Shown: one piece after another, positions 32,863 to 41,224 of the stretch
How the letters are laid out: every line of letters starts with the position of its first letter
Position numbering within the stretch: position 1 is the stretch's first letter
Source of the DNA: Buttiauxella sp965119215
GTDB lineage: Bacteria; Pseudomonadota; Gammaproteobacteria; Enterobacterales; Enterobacteriaceae
DNA length: 64,000 nt
Assembly: GCA_965119215.1 (NCBI GenBank)
Contig: CBCPKK010000017.1
Span: forward strand, 62,001 to 126,000
Direction of reading: 5' to 3'
Notes under the pieces: generated by a model
Database searches by the model: none
What the model saw: the letters and a program-made list of their open reading frames with translations, nothing else
Told to the model about the DNA's origin: nothing
Position numbers and translations under genes: made by a program

Positions 32863-33402
32863 CTACCACATCAAATCGTCAGGCACGATAAAATCGGCAT
32901 ACGGATCGTCTTCTTCCAGAGCCTCTTTGCTAAGCTCGCTGTTTAATACAATGCTGCTCGCATCACGCTGCGCAATTTTATCGGCAACACTTGCAGGGAT
33001 AATGGCGTAATCGTTATCACGGCCATTCTCAGCAACCAGACGAGCAATGGCTAAACGACCATTAATCAACTGAGTTTGCGTTGCCTTATCCACATAGATT
33101 TTCTTAATTAAATTATTATCTGTGAAGTTATAGCCAATATCGCCTTTTGAAATAACAATTCTGTTCATTTCAATAAGCTGCTTAACCTGCGCTTTATATT
33201 CTTTAGATAAGGTGGCTAGCTTCTGCTGTTCGCTTAACTGTTTATCACGTTCAATTTGCGCCTTTTTATTTTCTTCCACAGCCTCTCTTGCCTCACGAGC
33301 CTGAACTCGCGATTTCTTAGCCGTTCTCTGCACTTTTTCCAGTTTCTTGCTGCTTACTAAACCAGCTTTAAGCATCTGCTCTTGTAATGTGAGTTTTGTC
33401 AT
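32863..33402 (-). CDS. DUF2058 nucleoprotein YaiL-like
   Basis: A 179-residue basic protein, the YaiL/DUF2058 length. It begins MTKLTLQEQMLKAGL. A long charged coiled-coil region follows (about 15-85, rich in Lys, Arg, Glu and Gln), then a globular part with DIGYNFTDNNLIKKIYVD and IIPASVADKIAQRDASSIVL, and an acidic tail DDPYADFIVPDDLMW. It is very similar to E. coli YaiL, which lies elsewhere in that genome. This is therefore either the relocated yaiL or a second copy. The start at 33402 fits the family; the open frame runs 50 codons upstream without similarity. Confidence 0.88.
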   Translation of the reverse strand: MTKLTLQEQMLKAGLVSSKKLEKVQRTAKKSRVQAREAREAVEENKKAQIERDKQLSEQQKLATLSKEYKAQVKQLIEMNRIVISKGDIGYNFTDNNLIKKIYVDKATQTQLINGRLAIARLVAENGRDNDYAIIPASVADKIAQRDASSIVLNSELSKEALEEDDPYADFIVPDDLMW

Positions 33403-33560
33403 GTTCGTTTCTAAAATTAATGGAGTTATAGGCAGGATTATACCCTTAACAGGCGAGGCTGTGCCAGATTGTGAGATCAGGCAGCCATGCTGCTCGATGG
33501 CCAGGTTAATGGAGAAGTCCGGCGGGTAGTGATTACACCTGCCCGCCAACAAAACCTCAT

Positions 33561-33989
33561 CTAACCGCGTAAGAAGCGCGGAGCTTGTAAATCCTCGACC
33601 AGTTCATTGATCAACTCAAACAACATGCCGGTTAATGCGCGGTTCACATCCGGCGTATGGGCGCGGCTTAATAATGTTTGCGTTAGCGCGTGGCAATACT
33701 GGCGCTGAATCTCTGAATCGTGATTCACCTGTATTCTGACTTCTTTTTCAACGGTAAGGCGTTCCACCAGATGTGCAGGAAGCGGTTGATCAAAGGTGGC
33801 TTTCATTACGTTCAGGCAGTGCGCGAGTCGTCCACAAAGCGCTTGTTGTTCGGTATCTGTTTTGCATTCTATGAGTTCGTCGGCAAGCGATTCGCACACA
33901 TCAAGAAGCTGGAACAGATCCATGCTGGTCGTAATAGGGCTGTGCAGAGCGTTGTTAAATTGCGGCTGAGAAATAGTTTGAGCTGACAT
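33561..33989 (-). CDS. Conserved hypothetical protein downstream of a C4-like RNA
   Basis: A 142-residue mostly helical protein (MSAQTISQPQFNNALHSPI...), ending LINELVEDLQAPRFLRG. I do not recognise a named family. Its start overlaps the stop of the upstream ORF as TGATG, so its translation is probably coupled to that ORF. Upstream ATGs at 33992 and 34004 are alternatives. The layout (structured antisense-type RNA, short ORF, coupled gene) matches the regulatory blocks of P1/P7/P4-type phages and satellites. A regulatory or toxin-like role is possible but unproven. Confidence 0.65.
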   Translation of the reverse strand: MSAQTISQPQFNNALHSPITTSMDLFQLLDVCESLADELIECKTDTEQQALCGRLAHCLNVMKATFDQPLPAHLVERLTVEKEVRIQVNHDSEIQRQYCHALTQTLLSRAHTPDVNRALTGMLFELINELVEDLQAPRFLRG

Positions 33990-34339
33990 CATGATGATTT
34001 CCATTGTGCGATTAAAATCATCACCACCGGAGTTTCCACGCTCCTGGTGGTGACGCTAATGAGGGTGGAAATACCGGACACAACGGAAACCGGCCAACCC
34101 GAAGGTTGCCTCACCAGCGCCACCGTTGAACAGAATAAAGGTGTGATGGTGCTGCGACAATAGAAAACTCCATTGCCGCCGTTGTTATATCCGGGTTTCC
34201 ACTCCCGGCACCAGATTTTGCTGGTGCATAGCAAGAATACGCCCGACGGTTTGCAGGTAACAAGTTGAATTAGGTGACTTTCAGCGTTGCATTTTTGAGG
34301 TGCGAGGCGACTCGCAAAAGGCGAATTATTGTTGACCAT
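33989..34339 (-). CDS. Short leader-type ORF running through the C4-like region
   Basis: A 116-residue frame with odd composition (several cysteines, prolines and serines, no domain) because it reads through the repeated hairpins of the C4-like element. ATG 34339 has GGA seven bases upstream. Its TGA stop overlaps the next gene's ATG, the pattern expected of a leader whose translation drives the downstream gene, like orfX of phage P1/P7. It may not act as a protein. Confidence 0.4.
   Translation of the reverse strand: MVNNNSPFASRLAPQKCNAESHLIQLVTCKPSGVFLLCTSKIWCREWKPGYNNGGNGVFYCRSTITPLFCSTVALVRQPSGWPVSVVSGISTLISVTTRSVETPVVMILIAQWKSS
34022..34226 (-). ncRNA. C4-like phage antisense RNA element
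   Basis: On the minus strand: hairpin CACCAG/CTGGTG (34209-34226), then motif A in hairpin CCGGGAGTGGAAACCCGG (34191-34208). Two inverse motifs follow, CCGGTTTCCG (34084-34093) and CCGGTATTTCCACCC (34063-34077). Last is a second copy of motif A, GGAGCGTGGAAACTCCGG, inside the long stem CACCACC...GGTGGTG (34022-34052). The A - inverse A - A' order is that of the C4/CI antisense-RNA immunity elements of phages P1, P7 and P4, where the inverse motif can pair with either copy. Family membership is inferred from structure. Confidence 0.5.
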
Positions 34340-34633
34340 TTCAATTCCACTTTGTGTGGCGCTCTGGGCTGTTACCCATAAGCATGAATTTGATTTGGAT
34401 GGCTCTTGATTCCCTAAGTATATGGTAGGGTAACGAAATAAATCGTGGTAATGGTAAAAAGCAGTTCTTGATTGCTTGCGGAGCTTCTACACCATGGAGT
34501 ATCTGTTACGACAAGGCCAATGAGGTTTGCCCGTCAGGTTATAATGACGTATCAAAATCAGGTGGTTTCAATCGCAAAGAATTAACAGTTGAGTGTCTGA
34601 AATAAATTCAATCATAAAATTCAGGGGATATTA
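34340..34633. other. Intergenic region upstream of the C4-like block and the lipoprotein gene
   Basis: About 290 bases between divergent transcripts. On the minus strand TATACT at about 34418-34423 is a possible -10 for the C4-like block, with no good -35. No gene seen. Confidence 0.4.
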
Positions 34634-35017
34634 GTGAAGAAGGTTTTTATTATCGCTTTCGTTGTAATGGCGTTAGCTGGCTGTGCCACGAAAGGCACTA
34701 GAATTATGAATATCCAGGCTCGTTGTGATGCGACCAGCCCAGAGCCGCAGGACTTCTACAATTTTGTTACGTGCATGAAGGCTGGCATTGCGCAGGATGA
34801 GTCCCTTGCATCCACCCCTGTTGTCATTAAGTACGTCACAATGGCAGATCGTCTTTCTGCTCGCGCCCGTGCGGGAGATATTTCGCTTGCACAAGCCCAG
34901 TGGGAACTTGACGGGTATTACCGCCAGGCCAACCCTAGAGCTCGCCACCGTCGCGCACCAAAGCCAGTAGAATCCGTCCAGCCACCGGTTCAAGTTGGCA
35001 AACAAGTACAACAATAA
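34634..35017 (+). CDS. Lipoprotein of unknown function beside argW
   Basis: A 127-residue protein with a lipoprotein signal MKKVFIIAFVVMALAGC (lipobox LAGC, Cys17, Ala at +2). The mature part has two more cysteines (ARCDATSP, VTCMKAG), a central helical segment, and a basic, Pro/Gln-rich tail (RARHRRAPKPVE) that might touch peptidoglycan. No family recognised. The start is a GTG with AGGGGA six bases upstream. It is the last gene before the argW attachment-type site. Confidence 0.72.
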   Translation: MKKVFIIAFVVMALAGCATKGTRIMNIQARCDATSPEPQDFYNFVTCMKAGIAQDESLASTPVVIKYVTMADRLSARARAGDISLAQAQWELDGYYRQANPRARHRRAPKPVESVQPPVQVGKQVQQ

Positions 35018-35173
35018 TATTAGAGATAGTTATGAAATATTCGATGATACAGAATGCAGATTCTCTTTGCATGACTGTAGATATCAGTAGATGTTGAAAT
35101 ACGAAGATGTGGCTATGTAGCTTGATTTATTGGGGTTTTATAGGTTTTGGTAGACGTCTGGATATGTGCTTAA

Positions 35174-35248
35174 TGGTGTCCCCTGCAGGAATCGAACCTG
35201 CAACTAGCCCTTAGGAGGGGCTTGTTATATCCATTTAACTAAGAGGAC
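35174..35248 (-). tRNA. argW: tRNA-Arg (anticodon CCT)
   Basis: A 75-base tRNA with encoded CCA; acceptor stem GTCCTCT, anticodon loop CTCCTAA, T arm GGTTCGATTCC. The sequence is nearly that of E. coli argW. argW is a common integration site (the E. coli prophage CPS-53 is there). No second copy of its 3' end was seen in the neighbouring 3 kb. Confidence 0.96.
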
Positions 35249-35326
35249 GACAGCGGGCAGTAGTATACCCGCTTTTAGAGCAACGGTAAGGGGCAAGCAG
35301 GTTGATTGCCTGAAACGTAACCAGTT

Positions 35327-36292
35327 TTACGTGCGTCGCGTCTGCTTTTCGCTTTTATCGTCTTCTTTGCCGTCCTCAACTTCTTGTTTGCGTTTCGCTT
35401 TGGCTTTTTCCTCGGCTTTTTTCTTGTTGCTCATATCGTTACGGATTTGTGCGTGGCTAATCAGCGCGAAGATAAAAGTGCCACCGCAAATATTGCCTGC
35501 CAGCGTTGGTAGGGCGAAGGGCCAGAAAAATTCGCTCCAGTGGATGGTGCCGTTAAAGACCAGGTAGAGGATTTCAACGGAGCCGACCACGATGTGGGTC
35601 AAATCGCCCAGTGCAACCAGCCAGGTCATGATGATGATCACCACTATTTTTGCCGCTCCCGCAGAGGGGAACATCCATACCATGGTGGCGATTATCCAGC
35701 CGGAAATAATGGCGTTGGCGAACATCTCGCCTGGCGTGTTGTGCATCACATCCATGCCGATGGAAACAAACGCGTCTCGCGTCTGTTCATCAAATATTGG
35801 CATATATTCAAAGGCCCATGCCGCAAGGCCAGTGCCGATAATATTACCGAGTAGAACCACACCCCATAAGCGCATCAGTAGCAGGAAGTTTACCCCGGTA
35901 GGTTTATGCATAACCGGCAACACAGCGGTGACGGTGTTCTCGGTGAACAGTTGCTGGCGGGCCATGATGACGATGATAAAGCCGAAGGTGTAGCCGAGGT
36001 TTTCCAGTAAAAAGCTGCCGGGCACGCCCTCAAGATTGACGTGAAATACGCCTTTGGCCAGCAGTGATGCACCCATTGATAAACCCGCCGCAATGGCTGA
36101 CCACAGCAGTGCCATCGCGTCACGTTCCAGCTCTTTCTCACCGTCCTGACGGATATGTTCGTGGATAGCCATCGCCCGCGACGGCAGATGTTCTTCGTCA
36201 ACTTCTATTTTTTCGCCGTGGTCTTTCTCATCACTTTCGACCTCGATTTCATCGGTGGATTTATCGATTTTATCTTCTTTTAGTTCATCCAT
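35327..36292 (-). CDS. yfdC: Formate/nitrite-transporter family protein YfdC
   Basis: A 321-residue inner-membrane protein of the FNT family. A highly acidic N-terminus (1-40) is followed by six hydrophobic segments with FNT features, including the helix-break AGNICGGTFIFALI, and a strongly charged Lys/Glu tail. The start ATG is preceded by a weak site (CTGAAAA). Substrate unknown. It is next to argW as in E. coli; here the ccm operon follows on the other strand. Confidence 0.93.
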   Translation of the reverse strand: MDELKEDKIDKSTDEIEVESDEKDHGEKIEVDEEHLPSRAMAIHEHIRQDGEKELERDAMALLWSAIAAGLSMGASLLAKGVFHVNLEGVPGSFLLENLGYTFGFIIVIMARQQLFTENTVTAVLPVMHKPTGVNFLLLMRLWGVVLLGNIIGTGLAAWAFEYMPIFDEQTRDAFVSIGMDVMHNTPGEMFANAIISGWIIATMVWMFPSAGAAKIVVIIIMTWLVALGDLTHIVVGSVEILYLVFNGTIHWSEFFWPFALPTLAGNICGGTFIFALISHAQIRNDMSNKKKAEEKAKAKRKQEVEDGKEDDKSEKQTRRT

Positions 36293-36497
36293 TTTTCAGG
36301 TCGCTCGTGAATTAGCTGTGTCTTTAAGCGTAGCGGTTTTTAGCTCTCTTCCCTGGTTGGCAGGCCAATTCACCTTAATTTTGATCTTATGTGTGCGGAT
36401 TACCTCTTTTGGAGTACCGCAGATGTGGCTGTCCGCCTGGAGCAAGTCCGTTGATGTGTTATGATTTTGCTTCCCGAGACAAGGAGTGACTCCTCAA

Positions 36498-37106
36498 ATG
36501 CTTGATGCGATTAACCTGACCTGCGTACGTGATGACCGCGTGTTATTTAGCGAGTTGTCGTTTAGCGTATCGCCGGGGGAAATGGTGCAAATCGCCGGGA
36601 AAAATGGTGCCGGGAAAACATCGCTATTGCGTATTTTGGCGGGGCTGGCACAGGCTGAGGAGGGCGAAGTTAGGTGGCAAGGCGAAGGATTGGGCCGCGC
36701 ACGGTATCAGTATCATCAGGATTTGCTCTGGTTGGGGCATCAACCTGGTATCAAAACTGTCCTTACCGCTTTTGAAAATCTCAGTTTTTATCACGCTAAT
36801 GGCGCGGAATCCCTACGTTGGCAAGCACTTACTGAGGTCGGTTTGCTTGGTTTTGAAGATGTACCGGTGAACCAACTCTCTGCTGGTCAGCAACGCCGTG
36901 TGGCACTCGCCCGTTTGTGGTTAAGTTCGCAAAAACTCTGGGTCCTTGATGAGCCCTTTACGGCCATTGATGTGGCGGGCGTGGATAAACTCACCCAACA
37001 GCTCAAGCGCCATACGGAAAACGGTGGCATGGTTATTCTGACTACGCATCAGCCGTTTAATGTCGAGAATGTGCGCCAGATTCACTTGCAGGAGAAGCGG
37101 ACATGA
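36498..37106 (+). CDS. ccmA: Cytochrome c maturation ABC transporter ATP-binding protein CcmA
   Basis: A 202-residue ATPase of the CcmABCD complex that frees holo-CcmE on the periplasmic side. Walker A GKNGAGKTSLL (about 34-44), signature LSAGQQRRVALARL (about 127-140), Walker B LWVLDEPF. The ATG at 36498 is chosen (AAGGAG 11 bases upstream); a GTG at 36486 overlaps that site. First gene of a tightly packed eight-gene operon. Confidence 0.95.
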   Translation: MLDAINLTCVRDDRVLFSELSFSVSPGEMVQIAGKNGAGKTSLLRILAGLAQAEEGEVRWQGEGLGRARYQYHQDLLWLGHQPGIKTVLTAFENLSFYHANGAESLRWQALTEVGLLGFEDVPVNQLSAGQQRRVALARLWLSSQKLWVLDEPFTAIDVAGVDKLTQQLKRHTENGGMVILTTHQPFNVENVRQIHLQEKRT

Positions 37107-37762
37107 TGCGCCGGATTTTCCTTCATGAATTGCGAGTGGTGTTCCGCAAAGGCGCGGAAATCGCCAATCCATTGTGGTTCTTTCTGATTGTTATCACATT
37201 GTTTCCTTTAGGTATTGGCCCGGAGCTTCAGTTGCTGGCGCGCATTGCGCCGGGTGTGATTTGGGTGGCGGCGTTGCTGGCTTCGTTACTGGCGATGGAC
37301 AGACTGTTTCGTGATGACTTCCAGGATGGCTCGCTCGAACAACTCATGTTGTTGCCGATTCCCCTGCCGATGGTGGTCTTAGCGAAAGTGACCGCTCACT
37401 GGGTGGTTACAGGCTTGCCGTTACTTATCCTCTCGCCGCTTGCCGCTTTGTTGCTGGGGCTGGATTTTTACGCCTGGCAGGTGATGGCGTTAACGCTATT
37501 GCTGGGAACGCCGACGTTGAGTTTTTTGGGCGCTCCAGGTGTGGGGCTGACAGTCGGATTACGGCGAAATGGTGTGCTATTGAGCTTGCTTGTCTTGCCG
37601 TTAACCATTCCGCTGCTAATCTTTGCTACCGCTGCGATGGATGCCGCGTCAATGCATCTTCCGGTTGATGGTTATCTGGCTATTCTTGGCGCGATGCTGG
37701 CGGCAAGCGCAACACTAAGCCCGTTTGCCACGGCGGCGGCACTGCGCGTTAGCGTGCAATAA
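37103..37762 (+). CDS. ccmB: Heme-exporter permease CcmB
   Basis: A 219-residue inner-membrane protein with six hydrophobic segments, the channel partner of CcmA. It begins with the family's MRRIFLHELRVVFRKG-type start and contains FRDDFQDGSLEQL. It overlaps ccmA by four bases; 90 bases separate it from ccmC, the only real gap in the operon. Confidence 0.95.
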   Translation: MMRRIFLHELRVVFRKGAEIANPLWFFLIVITLFPLGIGPELQLLARIAPGVIWVAALLASLLAMDRLFRDDFQDGSLEQLMLLPIPLPMVVLAKVTAHWVVTGLPLLILSPLAALLLGLDFYAWQVMALTLLLGTPTLSFLGAPGVGLTVGLRRNGVLLSLLVLPLTIPLLIFATAAMDAASMHLPVDGYLAILGAMLAASATLSPFATAAALRVSVQ

Positions 37763-37852
37763 CAATAAAAGAATAGATATTAATCGTGTATTTGTAGGGT
37801 GGATTAGCGTTGGCGACCTCCACCATAGTTATGTTTTCGTGAGCAAATAATT

Positions 37853-38590
37853 ATGTGGAAAGCGTTACATCAGCTTGCTAAACCCGAGCGGCTTTACCAG
37901 TTATGCGGGCGATTAGTGCCGTGGTTTGCACTCATCACCGCAGCGTTGTTGGTTGTCGGTTGTGTCTGGGGTTTTGCTTTTGCGCCTGCCGATTATCAAC
38001 AGGGCCAGAGCTATCGCATTATGTATCTTCATGTCCCGGCGGCTATCTGGTCGATGGGGATTTATGGCTCGATGGCGGTGGCGGCATTTATTGGCCTCGT
38101 ATGGCAAATGAAAATGTCTGACCTCGCGGTTGCGGCTATGGCTCCCGTGGGGGCGGTGTTTACCTTTATCGCGTTGGTCACCGGTTCAGCCTGGGGCAAA
38201 CCGATGTGGGGAACCTGGTGGGTGTGGGATGCGCGGCTCACGTCCGAACTGGTGCTGTTGTTCCTCTATATCGGCGTGATTGCTCTTTATAACGCTTTTG
38301 ACGATCGCCGCCTGGCCGGGCGAGCAGCAGGCATTCTGGTTCTTGTAGGCGTGGTGAACTTGCCGATTATCCACTTCTCAGTGGAGTGGTGGAATACGTT
38401 GCATCAGGGTTCCACTAATATGCAGCAAAGTATTGACCCTTCGATGCGCACCCCGTTACGCCTGACTATTTTCGGTTTTCTGATGCTGTTTGTCACGCTG
38501 ACACTAATGCGTTTGCGTAATCTCATTTTGCTTCAGGAACAGCGTCGCCCTTGGGTGATGGAACTGGCAAATAAAGGGAGAAACGCATGA
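37853..38590 (+). CDS. ccmC: Heme-handling protein CcmC
   Basis: A 245-residue six-span membrane protein that presents heme to CcmE. The tryptophan-rich WWD motif WGTWWVWDARLTSEL is at about residues 121-135. Flanking histidines (YLHVPAAIW; PIIHFSVEWWNTLHQG) bind heme in the family. Confidence 0.96.
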   Translation: MWKALHQLAKPERLYQLCGRLVPWFALITAALLVVGCVWGFAFAPADYQQGQSYRIMYLHVPAAIWSMGIYGSMAVAAFIGLVWQMKMSDLAVAAMAPVGAVFTFIALVTGSAWGKPMWGTWWVWDARLTSELVLLFLYIGVIALYNAFDDRRLAGRAAGILVLVGVVNLPIIHFSVEWWNTLHQGSTNMQQSIDPSMRTPLRLTIFGFLMLFVTLTLMRLRNLILLQEQRRPWVMELANKGRNA

Positions 38591-38799
38591 ACAGCGCATT
38601 TTTAAGCTGGGCGGATTTTTTTGCCATGGGTGGCTACGCATTTTACGTCTGGCTGGCGGTCGCGTTGACCTTTATCCCACTGCTGGTGTTAGTCATGCAT
38701 ACCCGTATGCAGCGCCGCACTATTTTAAGATCGGTGATGCGCCAGCAAGCGCGGGAAAAACGCATTCAGACAGCACAACAAGCAGAGGGATCTGAATGA
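38587..38799 (+). CDS. ccmD: Small membrane protein CcmD
   Basis: A 70-residue single-span protein (about 18-40) with a basic C-terminal tail, as in CcmD of other enterobacteria. It helps release holo-CcmE from the CcmABC complex. It overlaps both neighbours by four bases. Confidence 0.93.
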   Translation: MNSAFLSWADFFAMGGYAFYVWLAVALTFIPLLVLVMHTRMQRRTILRSVMRQQAREKRIQTAQQAEGSE

Positions 38800-39275
38800 A
38801 TACTCGTCGTAAAAACCGTCTTTATCTGGCGCTGTCGGTGTTAGTGGGGTTAGGGCTGACTATCACGCTGGTGTTGTATGCGTTACGCAGCAATATCGAC
38901 CTGTTCTATACGCCGAGCGAAATCCTGTATGGCAAAGGCGAAAGCCACCAACTGCCGGAACCAGGGCAGCGTCTGCGGGTGGGCGGCATGGTTCAGCCGG
39001 GCAGCGTGAAGCGCGATAAGCAAACCCTGAAAGTAACGTTCAGACTTTATGATGCCAGCGGTGTGATTGATGTCAGCTACGTGGGTATTTTGCCGGACCT
39101 TTTCCGTGAAGGACAAGGTGTAGTCGCACAAGGCGTATTCGAAGCCGGAAATAAAATTGAAGCAAAAGAAGTGCTGGCGAAACATGATGAAAATTATACG
39201 CCGCCGGAAATAAAAGAAGCGATGGATAAAAATCACCAACGCGCGCCGCAGGCCTACAAGGATAACGCCTCATGA
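38796..39275 (+). CDS. ccmE: Periplasmic heme chaperone CcmE
   Basis: A 159-residue membrane-anchored OB-fold protein. The anchor is at about residues 10-28. The heme-attaching histidine is in VLAKHDENYTPPE, near residue 130. It carries heme from CcmC to the CcmFH lyase. Confidence 0.96.
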   Translation: MNTRRKNRLYLALSVLVGLGLTITLVLYALRSNIDLFYTPSEILYGKGESHQLPEPGQRLRVGGMVQPGSVKRDKQTLKVTFRLYDASGVIDVSYVGILPDLFREGQGVVAQGVFEAGNKIEAKEVLAKHDENYTPPEIKEAMDKNHQRAPQAYKDNAS

Positions 39276-41224
39276 TGCCAGAAATTGGCAGTTTTTTGCT
39301 GTGCCTGGCACTCGGCTGGTCATTGTTACTCAGTGTTTATCCGTTATGGGGCGTGAAGCGCGGTGACTCGCGATTGATGGCTTCTGCGCGTCCTTTGGCG
39401 TGGGCTTTGTTTATCACGCTTTGTGCCTGTTTTTTAGTGCTGGTTAACGCGTTTGTGGTTAACGATTTCACGGTGCTCTACGTTGCCAATAACTCAAATA
39501 CCGAGCTGCCGGTCTGGTATCGCGTTGCGGCTACCTGGGGTGCTCACGAAGGCTCATTACTGTTATGGGTATTACTGCTGAGTGGATGGACTTTTGCCGT
39601 GGCGTTGTTTAGCCGCAGTATGCCGCAGGATGCAGTAGCGCGAGTCCTCGCCGTGATGGGGATGATTAACTTTGGCTTCCTGCTGTTCATCATTTTTACT
39701 TCCAATCCTTTTACCCGCACGCTGCCTGATTTCCCGATAGAAGGGCGTGACCTGAATCCTTTGCTGCAAGACATCGGCCTGATTTTCCATCCGCCATTGT
39801 TGTACATGGGTTACGTCGGTTTCTCTGTCGCGTTTGCCTTTTCTATCGCGGCGTTGATGGCTGGAAAACTCGACTCAGCCTGGGCGCGCTGGACTCGTCC
39901 GTGGACGTTAGCGGCCTGGTCATTTTTAACCATCGGTATCGTGCTCGGTTCGGCATGGGCTTATTACGAATTAGGCTGGGGCGGCTGGTGGTTCTGGGAC
40001 CCGGTAGAAAACGCTTCGTTTATGCCATGGCTTGCAGGCACGGCGCTCATCCACTCACTTTCGGTGACAGAAAAGCGCGGCAGCTTTAAAGCCTGGACGG
40101 TGCTGCTGGCGATTACCGCATTCTCGTTGTGCTTGCTGGGGACTTTCCTGGTGCGCTCCGGCGTGTTGGTTTCGGTGCATTCATTTGCGTCCGACCCGTC
40201 TCGCGGCATGTTTATCCTCGCTTTCCTGGTGATTGTGATTGGCGGTTCGCTGCTGTTGTATGCGGTGAAAGGCAGCAAAGTCCGTTCACGCGTAGGGAAC
40301 AGTTTGTGGTCGCGGGAATCATTTTTACTCGGCAATAACGTCTTGTTAATTGCCGCCATGCTAGTGGTGTTGCTGGGGACGTTACTGCCGCTGGTGCATA
40401 AACAGCTTGGGCTGGGCAGTATTTCTATCGGCGAACCGTTCTTCAATACTATGTTCACTGCGCTAATGGCACCGTTTGCGCTGCTGCTTGGCATCGGCCC
40501 GCTAGTGCGCTGGCGTCGTGATGAGCCGCAAAAGTTGGTTAAGAGACTGGTGATTGCGGTGACGATAACTGTCGTGCTTTCCCTGATTTTGCCATGGCTG
40601 ATGCAAGACCGTGTTGAAGCGATGACAGTGGTTGGTTTGCTGATGGCGGTCTGGGTGTTTGTCCTGACGTTAATGGAAGTGTATGAACGCAGCACTCACC
40701 GCTATGGCTTGCTCAAAGGGTTATGGAAACTGCCGCGCAGCCATTGGGGCATGGTGTTCGGGCATGTGGGGCTTGCGGTCACAGTGGTGGGTATTGCGTT
40801 TAGCCAGAATTACAGCATTGAGCGCGATGTGCGCATGAAAGCGGGCGACAGCATCGACATTCATCAGTATCACTTTGTCTTCCGTGATGTTCACGAGCTA
40901 GTTGGCCCTAACTACCGTGGCGGCGTTGGTATTATCGACGTCACGCGCAATGGTAAACCGGAAGCCACACTGCATGCTGAAAAGCGTTTCTACAACAGCA
41001 ACCGCGCCATGATGACTGAAGCGGCCATTGATGGCGGCGTAACGCGCGACCTGTACGCGGCGCTAGGCGAAGAATTAGATGACGGAAGTTGGGCGGTGCG
41101 CCTCTATTACAAACCTTTCGTACGCTGGATTTGGATGGGCGGGATATTAATGACGCTCGGCGGTCTGTGCTGTTTATTTGACCCGCGTTATCGCCAGCGT
41201 AAAAACGCGCCGGAGGCTGCATGA
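39272..41224 (+). CDS. ccmF: Cytochrome c heme lyase subunit CcmF
   Basis: A 650-residue inner-membrane protein with about 15 hydrophobic segments. WWD motif in GWGGWWFWDPVENASFMPWL (about 232-251). Conserved histidines are in GAHEGSLLLW, FHPPLLYMGY, and HSFASDPSRG. With CcmH it joins heme to apocytochrome c. Confidence 0.96.
   Translation: MMPEIGSFLLCLALGWSLLLSVYPLWGVKRGDSRLMASARPLAWALFITLCACFLVLVNAFVVNDFTVLYVANNSNTELPVWYRVAATWGAHEGSLLLWVLLLSGWTFAVALFSRSMPQDAVARVLAVMGMINFGFLLFIIFTSNPFTRTLPDFPIEGRDLNPLLQDIGLIFHPPLLYMGYVGFSVAFAFSIAALMAGKLDSAWARWTRPWTLAAWSFLTIGIVLGSAWAYYELGWGGWWFWDPVENASFMPWLAGTALIHSLSVTEKRGSFKAWTVLLAITAFSLCLLGTFLVRSGVLVSVHSFASDPSRGMFILAFLVIVIGGSLLLYAVKGSKVRSRVGNSLWSRESFLLGNNVLLIAAMLVVLLGTLLPLVHKQLGLGSISIGEPFFNTMFTALMAPFALLLGIGPLVRWRRDEPQKLVKRLVIAVTITVVLSLILPWLMQDRVEAMTVVGLLMAVWVFVLTLMEVYERSTHRYGLLKGLWKLPRSHWGMVFGHVGLAVTVVGIAFSQNYSIERDVRMKAGDSIDIHQYHFVFRDVHELVGPNYRGGVGIIDVTRNGKPEATLHAEKRFYNSNRAMMTEAAIDGGVTRDLYAALGEELDDGSWAVRLYYKPFVRWIWMGGILMTLGGLCCLFDPRYRQRKNAPEAA

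Noticed and set aside
35174..35248. Prophage attachment at argW
   Set aside because: No integrase gene and no repeated argW 3' end could be found in the adjacent 3 kb, so no attachment site is called.
39964..40695. 243-residue frame antisense to ccmF
   Set aside because: Ser/Thr/Asn-rich translation typical of the complement of a membrane-protein gene.
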